DNA from: Bacilli bacterium
GTDB taxonomy: Bacteria; Bacillota_I; Bacilli_A; RF39; UBA660
Direction of reading: 5' to 3'
Assembly (NCBI GenBank): GCA_022801735.1
Contig: JAAWSW010000060.1
Location: forward strand, 1 to 7,281
DNA: 7,281 nucleotides
The translations under genes were made by a program, and so were the position numbers. Below are positions 1 through 6,108 of this stretch, piece by piece; position 1 is the first letter of the stretch; each line of letters starts with the position of its first letter. The notes beneath the pieces are model-generated. The model ran no database searches. It saw only the letters and a list, made by a program, of their open reading frames with translations, and was not told where the DNA came from.

Positions 1-252
1 CATTATATAGATTTTTTATTATATAATGTTAAGTTTAATTGTTATGTAGTATTAGAGTTAAAGACTACATCATTTAAAGCAGAGTATGTTGGACAAGTTA
101 AGAAGTATATGGGATATGTTGATGAGCATATTAAGGAAGTTTTTAATGATAAAACTATTGGTATTATAATGTGCTTAGAGAATGATAAATATGTTTTTAA
201 ATATATTAAACCTAATGATGTTTTTGTTACTACTTATGAACTTTGTGATTAG
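1..252 (+). CDS. YhcG-type (DUF1016) PDDEXK nuclease domain protein, C-terminal part
   Basis: Frame 1 is open from the first base to a TAG at 250-252 and gives 83 residues with no start, so the gene begins outside the window. The product reads as the C-terminal nuclease domain of the DUF1016/YhcG family. The segment YIDFLLYN then CYVVLELK supplies the PD-(D/E)XK signature: Asp4, and Glu19-x-Lys21. It is followed by FKAEYVGQVKKY, which carries a Gln32-x3-Tyr36 motif seen in many RecB-like nucleases, and by TIGIIMCLENDKYVFKY, matching the family's TIGLLLCK-like strand. Catalytic residues are therefore intact here. Family members are thought to act on nucleic acids and often occur near restriction-modification or other mobile defence genes, but the substrate is not established. 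The protein ends soon after the core (TTYELCD), a short tail. Family assignment is confident from the motifs; the cellular role is unknown and the left neighbour cannot be seen. Confidence 0.85.
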   Translation, partial: HYIDFLLYNVKFNCYVVLELKTTSFKAEYVGQVKKYMGYVDEHIKEVFNDKTIGIIMCLENDKYVFKYIKPNDVFVTTYELCD

Positions 253-299
253 GAATAAATTAGTTCTTTTAACTTTTTTATATTATGATTATAATTTAG

Positions 300-323
300 T
301 GTTATAATGATAATATAGGAGGT
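300..323 (+). promoter_or_regulatory. Extended -10 promoter and RBS of the DUF2207 gene
   Basis: TGTTATAAT at 300-308 is a perfect extended -10 element. No good -35 hexamer is seen 16-18 bases upstream. Transcription should start near 315, and the Shine-Dalgarno AGGAGG lies at 317-322, so the leader would be only about 16 nt. A second TATAAT at 290-295 could serve instead but lacks the TGn extension. The RBS lies 8 bases before GTG 331. The nearer ATG at 324 is in a different frame and closes after 11 codons, so GTG is the start. Confidence 0.6.
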
Positions 324-330
324 ATGTTTA

Positions 331-1980
331 GTGAAGAAATTATATTTAGTGTTATTTAGTGTATTATGCTTTTTTACTATGGGGAGTGTTTCTGCTAATA
401 CATTAAGGAGTGTGGATACTACTGTTAATATTGATGAAAGTGGTAATGGTCATGTTACAGAAGTATGGAAGTTAGATGCTGATGAAGGGACTGAAAGTTA
501 TCATTCTTTTGGTCAAATGAATGGCAGAAGTATTACTGATTTTTCTGTTTCTATGGATGGTAAAAGTTATAGTACTTTATCTAGTTGGGATGTTAATGCT
601 AGTAAATCGTCAAAGTCTTATAAAAATGGTATAAATTATACTGATAATGGTTTGGAACTTTGTTGGGGAATTGAGTATGGATTACATACATATACAGTAA
701 AATATACTATTAAAAATTTAGTATGGCAGTATGATGATAATCAAATTTTATATTTTACTTTTTTACCAGTGGATATGAATCCAGCACCTGATAGTTTTAA
801 TTTAGTTATTACTACAGGTAAACCTTTAACTAATATAAAATATAGTTCATATGGATTTAATAGTGATAATAAAATTGTTTCAGATAAAATTTATTTTACT
901 AGTAATGGTTCTATGGATTCTTCTGAATATGTGGTAGCATTAGTTGGTTTTCCTAATGGGACTTTTAGTTCATTGCTTACAAAAAATGGAACATATAATG
1001 ATGTGGTAGATGAGGCATTAGAGGGTGCTAGTTTAAATGAAAAATCAAATACTTTAGTAACGATTTTATTTGTTTTAATTTTTGTTCTAGCGTTTGTATT
1101 AGTTATTGTTGTTGCTATTTTAGAAAGTAGGAAGAGACCAAGGTATGATGAAACAGAGTTTGTTATACCAAAAGAAATTAATAATTTTAGAGATATTCCA
1201 TTTAATAAAAGTGTTTTTGAAGCATATTTTATTGGTGAAAGAAAAGGAATAATTAAATCTGAAAATTTAATGGGTTCTATATTATTGAAATGGATTAAAG
1301 AAAAACAAATTGTTATGGTACCTACTGAAGGTGGTATTTTAGATTTTAATAAGAATGATAATTATTATATTGATTTATCGTCTCTTACTTCTTTTTCTAA
1401 TAGATGTGAAGAAGTTCTTTGTTCATTTTTAATACAGGCATCTGATGAGAATAAACATTTAACACCAAAGCAATTTAAAAAGTGGTCTAGTAATAATTAT
1501 ACAAAAATAGAGTCATGGTTAAGTGATTCTAAAGAATGGTCTAGAGATTTATTAATTGATTTAGGTTATATTGAACAAGGTGAAGAAAATTATTCCAAAA
1601 ATAAAACTAGGATAGTTTATAAATTTACTGGTAGACTTGCTGAAGAGTTTATAAAGTTAAAAGGTTTAAAGAAGTTTTTAAAGGATATGACTTTGATTGA
1701 TGAGAAGAAGGCTATTGAGGTTCATATATGGGATGAATATTTAATTTTTGCAGAAGCGTTTGGTATGGCTGAAGAGGTGGCTAAACAATTTAAAGAATTA
1801 CATCCTATTTCTTATAATGATAATATTGGATATTATAATAATTATATGATGATTCATTACTTTAGTATGAGTTCTATGAATGCAGTTAGTTCTGCTAGAA
1901 GTGCGGCTAGTAGTGGGGGAAGTTTCTCTGGTGGAGGAATGAGTTCTGGTGGATTTTCTTCTGGCGGAGGTGTTAGATAA
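331..1980 (+). CDS. DUF2207 domain-containing membrane protein
   Basis: This 549-residue protein fits the DUF2207 family of bacterial surface/membrane proteins of unknown function. Residues 1-22 are a signal peptide (KK, hydrophobic core, SVSA before Asn23). Residues about 23-235 form the extracytoplasmic DUF2207 beta-rich domain, beginning with the characteristic segment TLRSVDTTVNIDESGNGHVTE. A single strong membrane helix spans about 242-264 and is followed by basic residues ESRKRPR. The cytoplasmic part includes a helical region with LLKWIKEKQIVMV, then FTGRLAEEFIKLKGLKKFL and WDEYLIFAEAFGMAEEVAKQF (Trp467), the typical C-terminal family motif. The last 25 residues are the usual Gly/Ser-rich tail ending GGGVR. 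Many relatives have an extra pair of helices before the tail-side motif; none is evident here. The start is GTG at 331, set by AGGAGG at 317-322. It is a single-gene unit ending at a shared terminator. Family confident, function unknown. Confidence 0.88.
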   Translation: MKKLYLVLFSVLCFFTMGSVSANTLRSVDTTVNIDESGNGHVTEVWKLDADEGTESYHSFGQMNGRSITDFSVSMDGKSYSTLSSWDVNASKSSKSYKNGINYTDNGLELCWGIEYGLHTYTVKYTIKNLVWQYDDNQILYFTFLPVDMNPAPDSFNLVITTGKPLTNIKYSSYGFNSDNKIVSDKIYFTSNGSMDSSEYVVALVGFPNGTFSSLLTKNGTYNDVVDEALEGASLNEKSNTLVTILFVLIFVLAFVLVIVVAILESRKRPRYDETEFVIPKEINNFRDIPFNKSVFEAYFIGERKGIIKSENLMGSILLKWIKEKQIVMVPTEGGILDFNKNDNYYIDLSSLTSFSNRCEEVLCSFLIQASDENKHLTPKQFKKWSSNNYTKIESWLSDSKEWSRDLLIDLGYIEQGEENYSKNKTRIVYKFTGRLAEEFIKLKGLKKFLKDMTLIDEKKAIEVHIWDEYLIFAEAFGMAEEVAKQFKELHPISYNDNIGYYNNYMMIHYFSMSSMNAVSSARSAASSGGSFSGGGMSSGGFSSGGGVR

Positions 1981-1983
1981 AAT

Positions 1984-2010
1984 AAAAATGCAGATTTTTC
2001 TGCATTTTTT
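1984..2010. terminator. Bidirectional intrinsic terminator between convergent genes
   Basis: An 11-bp perfect stem (AAAAATGCAGA at 1984-1994 with TCTGCATTTTT at 1999-2009) has a TTTT loop. Because the stem begins with A5 and ends with T5-6, it gives a U-tract in either direction. It sits just after the TAA of the DUF2207 gene (1978-1980) and overlaps the TAA (2009-2011) of the leftward gene, so it can end both convergent transcripts. Confidence 0.9.
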
Positions 2011-2821
2011 ATATTGTTAATTTTTTTATTTTTTTGTCAGAGGTAGTTGGTTTTATCATACAAATGTGGTTAGTAAATGGTAATGTTGATATTTCTGCAT
2101 ATTGATAAGGTGAAGTATATACTACTTGGGTTGGTGCTTTTGTATAGTCAAAGTCAGTGAATGGTTGAGTTTTTTGATATTCGCCTAGGTAGATTCCATT
2201 TATATCCAAATAATATTTATCAAATAAGCGAATGCTTTGAAGAAATGGATTAAACTGGATACCGCGTTCATTATTGACTACATAATTTAGTGAACTATAA
2301 AATAAACTTTCAAAATTAATGTCGTTATTGAAACCATTATCACTATAATGATTTTTATAACTGATAAAGTTGATTGCTCTATCTTTGCTATATTCATTAA
2401 TCTGATTTCTTAAATAAAATGCTGACTTTGTTTTACAAATTGAATTGGTATTTATTCCAAGTTTAGTATATAAATAAATTTCTATAGGAACTAATTCTGA
2501 TAACTGCTTTTTATTACAATATTTTTTTAGTTCATTTAAGTAGAATAGTGCTGATTCATAATCATATGCTTCAAAGCAAATATAAAGTAAAGATGCAATT
2601 ATATGATAGTTACGATATTGTTCATCATATAGTTTATCAAACACATCATTTGCTTTAATATTTTCACCTGCTAAAAGTAAGCATTGTCCATATGTCATTC
2701 TTATTTTTTCTGAAACAAATTCATATGTATATAAATTTTTAGATAAGTCATACATCTTAGAAAATTGTTTATTGTGATGCATTTTAGCAATCATTCTTTC
2801 ATATTCTTCTATTTCAAACAT
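2009..2821 (-). CDS. Uncharacterised TPR-like protein with conserved C-terminal domain (paralogue of the next leftward gene)
   Basis: I do not recognise this 270-residue protein. No signal peptide or membrane helix is visible, so it is probably cytoplasmic. Residues about 5-110 are helical with TPR-like spacing (for example YGQCLLLAGENIKANDVFDKLY and YICFEAYDYESALFYLNELKKY), suggesting a protein-binding solenoid. After a linker of about 45 residues comes a C-terminal region of mixed beta/loop character, about 165-262, including INFESLF (168-174) and LPFTNHICMIKP (247-258). These two blocks match IKIENLF and VPFTNNIISMFP in the product of 2894-3748, at nearly the same positions, so the two are probably diverged paralogues. 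The ATG at 2821 is preceded by GGTGA four bases upstream. The gene has its own promoter in the 72-base gap and shares its terminator with the convergent DUF2207 gene. A regulator, adaptor or toxin role cannot be told apart from sequence. Confidence 0.75.
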   Translation of the reverse strand: MFEIEEYERMIAKMHHNKQFSKMYDLSKNLYTYEFVSEKIRMTYGQCLLLAGENIKANDVFDKLYDEQYRNYHIIASLLYICFEAYDYESALFYLNELKKYCNKKQLSELVPIEIYLYTKLGINTNSICKTKSAFYLRNQINEYSKDRAINFISYKNHYSDNGFNNDINFESLFYSSLNYVVNNERGIQFNPFLQSIRLFDKYYLDINGIYLGEYQKTQPFTDFDYTKAPTQVVYTSPYQYAEISTLPFTNHICMIKPTTSDKKIKKLTI

Positions 2822-2846
2822 AAAATCACCACTTCAATTAGGCTGT

Positions 2847-2875
2847 ATTATATCAATAAAAACAATTTAAATCAA
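2847..2875 (-). promoter_or_regulatory. Promoter of the 270-residue TPR-like protein gene
   Basis: Read leftward, TTGATT (2875-2870) and TATAAT (2852-2847) are separated by exactly 17 bases. The -10 also carries the upstream TG (TGATATAAT, TG at 2855-2854). The site lies between the stop of one TPR-like gene and the start of the next, so the downstream paralogue can be transcribed independently. No clear terminator separates the two genes, so read-through from the upstream one is also possible. Confidence 0.7.
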
Positions 2876-2893
2876 ATTAATAAAATATTAGGT

Positions 2894-3748
2894 TTAGCCC
2901 CATCTTTGGTGAAATTTATCAATTTGACTTAGAGTTTTTTGTGTTTTGACTTTAATTTTTATATCTTTATAATCTGAGAATTCAACTGGAGTTATAGTAG
3001 ATGGAATAGTAGAACAAGGAAACATAGAAATAATATTATTAGTAAAAGGGACTGTAATTACTTTAAGATAATTACAAATAGTGTCTTCTGAATTAAGGCT
3101 GTAACCACAATTAGGTATTTTAAAAAAATAAACATCATTATATCGTGGATCATAATTAATCATAAATGCATCAAATCCTGTTTTTCTAGGTATGAACTCT
3201 AATTTTTCACTTATTCTAGAGAATAAATTTTCAATTTTAATATCTTGATTAAAGATAGTATGGTCAGAATCAGTGTTTTCTTTATAACTATAATAACTGT
3301 GTTTATTTATAACGTGATTTAGATTCTCATCGTAATCATAATTGTCGTTATCATCAGCAAGTTCACATTGTAAATATTTTTCTAGAGTTTTTGTTTCTTC
3401 ATCTATATAAGGAAAAAATGATTGGGCTTCTTGTAAATAATTATAAGCGGCCTCAAAGTTTTTTAAATTTAATTCAATACGAATTAAACTACATAAAATA
3501 AATTCTAATCTTTGGATGTTTGTGAAATCAACTGTTTCTATTAAATTTAGAAAAATGTGTCTAGCGATTACAAAATTACCATTAATACAATAATAAGCGC
3601 CTACTGTATATAATGCAGAAAAATCATCAGGATTTTTCTTTAATAAATCGCAGGCAATACTAAATGCTTTATTATAATTCGAATTATTCCATTCGTTTAA
3701 AATTGTTTTATGGTGGTTAAATTGTCTATTAGTTAATGTATCTGTCAT
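2894..3748 (-). CDS. Uncharacterised TPR-repeat protein with conserved C-terminal domain
   Basis: This 284-residue protein is not one I can name. Residues about 10-120 contain two or three TPR-like helical pairs; the clearest is YNKAFSIACDLLKKNPDDFSALYTVGAYY, then NGNFVIARHIFLNLIE, then KNFEAAYNYLQEAQSFFP. A very acidic linker follows (about 130-143, ADDNDNYDYDEN). The C-terminal region, about 168-250, includes IKIENLF (170-176), YNDVYFFKIPNCGY, NYLKVIT and VPFTNNIISMFP (233-244), followed by a Lys-rich tail ending HQRWG. The IENLF and PFTN blocks recur in the product of 2009-2821. There is no signal peptide or membrane helix. The ATG at 3748 has GAGGTG (3759-3754) five bases upstream and an extended -10 promoter just before that. 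It lies behind the rpsD terminator, so it is probably transcribed on its own. The TPR call is from residue pattern only; the C-terminal domain is unassigned. Confidence 0.78.
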   Translation of the reverse strand: MTDTLTNRQFNHHKTILNEWNNSNYNKAFSIACDLLKKNPDDFSALYTVGAYYCINGNFVIARHIFLNLIETVDFTNIQRLEFILCSLIRIELNLKNFEAAYNYLQEAQSFFPYIDEETKTLEKYLQCELADDNDNYDYDENLNHVINKHSYYSYKENTDSDHTIFNQDIKIENLFSRISEKLEFIPRKTGFDAFMINYDPRYNDVYFFKIPNCGYSLNSEDTICNYLKVITVPFTNNIISMFPCSTIPSTITPVEFSDYKDIKIKVKTQKTLSQIDKFHQRWG

Positions 3749-3753
3749 GTTAA

Positions 3754-3776
3754 CACCTCGATGTTATATTATAACA
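3754..3776 (-). promoter_or_regulatory. Extended -10 promoter and RBS of the 284-residue TPR protein gene
   Basis: Read leftward, TGTTATAAT occupies 3776-3768, a perfect extended -10 with no convincing -35. The Shine-Dalgarno GAGGTG follows at 3759-3754, five bases before ATG 3748. Predicted transcription start is near 3761, giving a leader of about 13 nt. Confidence 0.65.
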
Positions 3777-3797
3777 AAAATTTCAATGGAAATAAAC

Positions 3798-3822
3798 AAA
3801 AAAATTGGAAAAAATTCCAATT
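3798..3822 (-). terminator. rpsD intrinsic terminator
   Basis: Read leftward, AATTGGAA (3822-3815... 3815-3822 on the + strand as TTCCAATT) pairs with TTCCAATT (3810-3803) around a TTTT loop and runs into a further five T residues (3802-3798). The 8-bp perfect stem starts on the base immediately after the rpsD TAA (3825-3823). It separates rpsD from the TPR-like gene downstream. Confidence 0.9.
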
Positions 3823-4425
3823 TTATCTGTTGTAGAATTCAATGATTAATGATTCATTAATATCAGCGTTTAATTCACTACGTTCTGGCATTCTAACAAA
3901 AGTAGATTCCATTTTTTTATCATCAAATGAAACGAATTCAACTCTGTTTTGTAATGCTTCTAATGATGCTTTAACAATTGCTAATTCTTTATCTTTTTCT
4001 CTTAAACCGATAACATCACCAGGTTTAACGATATAAGATGGAATATTAACTTTTTGACCATTAACAGTAACGTGTCCATGGTTAACTAATTGTCTAGCAC
4101 CTTTTCTTGTAGTAGCAAATCCAGTACGGTAAACTAAGTTGTCTAAACGGCTTTCTAATAATTTTAGTAAGTTTTCACCGTGTACACCTTTCATTTTACC
4201 TGCTTTTTCGAATACTTTTCTGAATTGTTTTTCATTTAATCCATACATAAATCTAACTTTTTGTTTTTCTTGTAATTGGATACCATAGTTAGAAAGTTTT
4301 TTTCTACGGTCTTGTCCGTGTTCACCTGGAATATAAGGTTTTTTTGCTAATTCTTTACCGTTTTCCAATACAGAGAAACCTAATCTTCTAGATTTTTTGT
4401 ACATTGGCCCAGTATATCTTGCCAT
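3823..4425 (-). CDS. rpsD: 30S ribosomal protein S4
   Basis: This is a full-length S4 of 200 residues. S4 binds the 5' domain of 16S rRNA, nucleates assembly of the small subunit and contributes to decoding accuracy at the mRNA entry side. The start MARYTGPMYKKSRRLGFSV and the end ERSELNADINESLIIEFYNR are classic for Bacilli. YGIQLQEKQKVRFMYGLNEKQF lies in the N-terminal rRNA-binding region, and the S4 RNA-binding domain spans about 92-150 with RQLVNHGHVTVNG at 111-123. There is no cysteine, so this is the zinc-free (C-) form. The ATG at 4425 is preceded by AAGGAGGAG (4440-4432), a near-perfect RBS. The gene is monocistronic: its own SigA promoter lies about 150 nt upstream and a terminator abuts the stop. 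In Bacillus subtilis S4 represses its own synthesis through its leader, and the structured leader here fits the same control. Confidence 0.98.
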   Translation of the reverse strand: MARYTGPMYKKSRRLGFSVLENGKELAKKPYIPGEHGQDRRKKLSNYGIQLQEKQKVRFMYGLNEKQFRKVFEKAGKMKGVHGENLLKLLESRLDNLVYRTGFATTRKGARQLVNHGHVTVNGQKVNIPSYIVKPGDVIGLREKDKELAIVKASLEALQNRVEFVSFDDKKMESTFVRMPERSELNADINESLIIEFYNR

Positions 4426-4436
4426 ATTTTTCTCCT

Positions 4437-4455
4437 CCTTCTTAGCGTAAGAAGG
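4437..4455 (-). promoter_or_regulatory. Hairpin overlapping the rpsD Shine-Dalgarno sequence
   Basis: In the rpsD leader RNA, CCTTCTTA and TAAGAAGG form an 8-bp perfect stem with a CGC loop (4455-4437). The last three bases of the 3' arm are the first AGG of the AGGAGGAG ribosome binding site. An alternative partner lies just upstream: AAGGTAACCTT is itself a perfect palindrome that uses the same CCTT. The two foldings exclude each other, as in a translational switch. Pairing is seen directly; regulation is inferred. Confidence 0.65.
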
Positions 4456-4501
4456 TTACCTTGCCAAATTATAGGGTGTATTAAATTAATATCTTCGCTT
4501 C

Positions 4502-4566
4502 GCAGCCAAAGTTACAAATAATCCCTAAAGGAAATAAACACATTATAATTTTCAAAGTAACGCTGC
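4502..4566 (-). ncRNA. Candidate S4 autoregulatory leader element (5' stem-loop)
   Basis: Near the predicted 5' end of the rpsD transcript, GCAGC-GTTAC (4566-4557) pairs with GTAAC-TTTG-GCTGC (4515-4502), a two-part 10-bp stem with a 4-base bulge closing a loop of about 40 nt. It begins about 12 nt after the predicted start site. A long structured leader upstream of a single ribosomal protein gene that binds rRNA is typical of autogenous control, known for Bacillus subtilis rpsD. I cannot confirm a match to any described S4 leader family by eye. Confidence 0.55.
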
Positions 4567-4584
4567 TTTTTAACGCTGTTATTA

Positions 4585-4613
4585 ATTATATTATGTTTTC
4601 CCTTATAAGTCAA
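4585..4613 (-). promoter_or_regulatory. rpsD SigA promoter
   Basis: Read leftward, TTGACT (4613-4608) and a perfect TATAAT (4590-4585) are separated by 17 bases, the best canonical promoter in the window. Transcription should start at about 4579-4577, giving a leader of about 150 nt before the rpsD ATG. Confidence 0.9.
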
Positions 4614-4620
4614 GACTAAA

Positions 4621-4802
4621 ATGTTGATAAAAAAAGAAAAAAGGTAGTAAAAAGTGAAAAAATATGGTCTGTTTCCTTTATATAAACTACGTCAGATGTA
4701 ATATTTGTTTTTAATTGGTAAGTACTTCTGGATTAATAAGCAATTTAATTTTGTTAATTAATGTCAATTATATCGTAAGTATGATATCAAATTTATAAAA
4801 TG
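4621..4802. other. Divergent intergenic region between rpsD and the MFS gene
   Basis: Together with the rpsD leader (4426-4584) and the MFS leader this makes a gap of more than 400 bases between genes. Between the two promoters I see no gene of ordinary size. A 15-codon frame on the + strand (4654-4701, GTG start, AGG at 4642-4644 upstream) encodes VKKYGLFPLYKLRQM; it could be a remnant or chance. An imperfect 18-bp palindrome at 4770-4787 (ATATCGTAA / GTATGATAT) falls where the -35 of the MFS promoter would be. Confidence 0.5.
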
Positions 4803-4860
4803 TGTTATACTAAATTGGTGGAAAGATGGAAGAATGAATGATAATGGGTGAAAGTTGATG
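4803..4860 (+). promoter_or_regulatory. MFS gene promoter and leader with minimal ORFs
   Basis: TGTTATACT at 4803-4811 is an extended -10. The first RBS-like sequence, GGTGG (4817-4821), is placed for ATG 4826, but that frame closes after three codons (Met-Glu-Glu, TGA 4835-4837). A second frame, ATG 4838 to TGA 4856-4858, encodes MIMGES and its stop overlaps the ATG (4858-4860) of the transporter by one base. The transporter frame is closed upstream by TGA 4849-4851, so its start can only be TTG 4855 or ATG 4858. GGGTG (4846-4850) could serve as its RBS. Confidence 0.5.
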
Positions 4861-6030
4861 AATAAAGCCAATGTTATGATAATTATTTCTTCTTGTAAAA
4901 AAATAATTGATATATTTTTAGGACCGTTTTTAATTGCTTATTTTATTAAAACTTCGGTAGATAGCATGGTGGACTTATCAATATTTAAAATATTAAATTA
5001 CTTTTGTTTAGGGGTATTATCTATGTTTGCTGGATTTTTAATGGAAAAAAATCATGCATTAGCCACTTTTAGGTTAGGAATATTTTCTAAATTTATATAT
5101 ATTCTGCTTATAATTGTTTTAAATGAAAACGTGGTAAATCATCTTGGATTAATTTCTATTTTTTATGGTTTGTCAACAGCGACTTTTTATTTGCCATTTA
5201 ATCGATTTAATACTAATTCTGTAGAAAATAAGGAAAGATCTTTATTTGAAACTAAAAAATTAGCAGTTACTAGTATTATTAATATTTTGGTGCCCGTTTG
5301 TTTAGGAACTATGATAACTGTAACTAATTATATTTTAACTGCTGTAATAATTTTATTTATTTCTTTAATCGAATTTATTTGTTCATTTTATGTTGTTCAA
5401 TTACCTGTTAAACAAAGAAAATATGATATATTAAAAACAATGAAGAAATTTATGAAAAATAAGCAGTTAAAAAAATGGTTTTTGGTAGAGTTTATAATTG
5501 GATTAGTTATTTCTGATGCAGCTTTAGGTGTTTTGATAACTATTTTAATTATAAATTCGTTTGAAACTGATATGAACTTAGGTATTATAAATTCTATAAC
5601 TGCAATAATGACATTGATAATAACGTTTTTATATTCTAAGTATTATCAAGGAAAAGATGATAAAAAGGTTATAATTATTTCGTCTATATTACCTGCTATC
5701 TCAGTGATATTTTTACTTTTATATACTTCGAATACTACTTTAGTTATTTATAATTTCTTCTTTAATGTTTTGGCAGTTGGATTACTGAATATGATACATG
5801 GTGTTAGACTTAGTAACTTATCTATTAAAGAAGTGGTAGACGAAGATTCAAATGAGTTTTGGGTTCTTAGAGAACAATTTTTAAATATTGGAAGAATCAT
5901 TGGGTTTATATTAATGTTAATCATTGGAATGCTTGGAATGGTTTATTTGAATTATTTATTGGTTTTCTTTAGTTTATTATTGATAGTATATGGTTTATTA
6001 CTTACTCAAATAAATAAAAATGAAGAATAG
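4858..6030 (+). CDS. MFS-type multidrug/solute transporter-like membrane protein
   Basis: The 390-residue product is almost entirely hydrophobic segments separated by short basic loops, with about 12 predicted membrane helices (roughly 5-28, 42-62, 70-90, 97-113, 135-158, 160-182, 208-230, 238-260, 270-290, 295-315, 342-364 and 366-385). A long basic central loop (KQRKYDILKTMKKFMKNKQLKKW) divides the two halves. Length and layout fit the major facilitator superfamily. The motif FWVLREQFLNIGRIIGF (about 334-350, Arg338-Glu339) resembles a conserved segment in helix 10-11 of Bacillota MFS proteins of unassigned substrate. No canonical motif A is evident; the helix 2-3 loop (GFLMEKNHALATFRLG) is at best degenerate. 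Substrate cannot be deduced. ATG 4858 is preferred over TTG 4855. The gene has its own promoter and a strong terminator, so it is monocistronic and not an operon partner of ezrA. Confidence 0.8.
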   Translation: MNKANVMIIISSCKKIIDIFLGPFLIAYFIKTSVDSMVDLSIFKILNYFCLGVLSMFAGFLMEKNHALATFRLGIFSKFIYILLIIVLNENVVNHLGLISIFYGLSTATFYLPFNRFNTNSVENKERSLFETKKLAVTSIINILVPVCLGTMITVTNYILTAVIILFISLIEFICSFYVVQLPVKQRKYDILKTMKKFMKNKQLKKWFLVEFIIGLVISDAALGVLITILIINSFETDMNLGIINSITAIMTLIITFLYSKYYQGKDDKKVIIISSILPAISVIFLLLYTSNTTLVIYNFFFNVLAVGLLNMIHGVRLSNLSIKEVVDEDSNEFWVLREQFLNIGRIIGFILMLIIGMLGMVYLNYLLVFFSLLLIVYGLLLTQINKNEE

Positions 6031-6034
6031 TTTT

Positions 6035-6070
6035 AAAAAGTTAAAGTCAATATGATTTTAACTTTTTTTT
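6035..6070 (+). terminator. MFS gene intrinsic terminator
   Basis: AAAAAGTTAAAGTC (6035-6048) pairs with GATTTTAACTTTTT (6054-6067), a 14-bp stem with one G-U pair and an AATAT loop, followed by T to 6070. It begins four bases after the MFS stop codon. The A-rich 5' arm means it could also work in reverse, although no leftward gene ends here. Confidence 0.9.
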
Positions 6071-6108
6071 CAAAAAGTAACAAAAGAATACAAAACTTTA
6101 CAAAAATA

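Noticed and set aside
262..280. Terminator after the YhcG-type gene
   Set aside because: The only hairpin (AGTT / AACT before a T-run) has a 4-bp stem, too weak to call although the T-run is suggestive.
324..359. ATG 324 as start of the DUF2207 gene
   Set aside because: It is closer to the AGGAGG but in another frame that closes after 11 codons; the signal peptide is encoded from GTG 331.
3842..4036. 64-residue + strand frame opposite rpsD
   Set aside because: It lies entirely antisense to the conserved rpsD coding sequence, has no ribosome binding site or family match, and is a shadow of the real gene.
4826..4860. TGA read as tryptophan (Mollicutes code) to extend the transporter upstream
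   Set aside because: Reading through TGA from ATG 4826 is out of frame with the transporter, and every tryptophan I checked in the long genes uses TGG.
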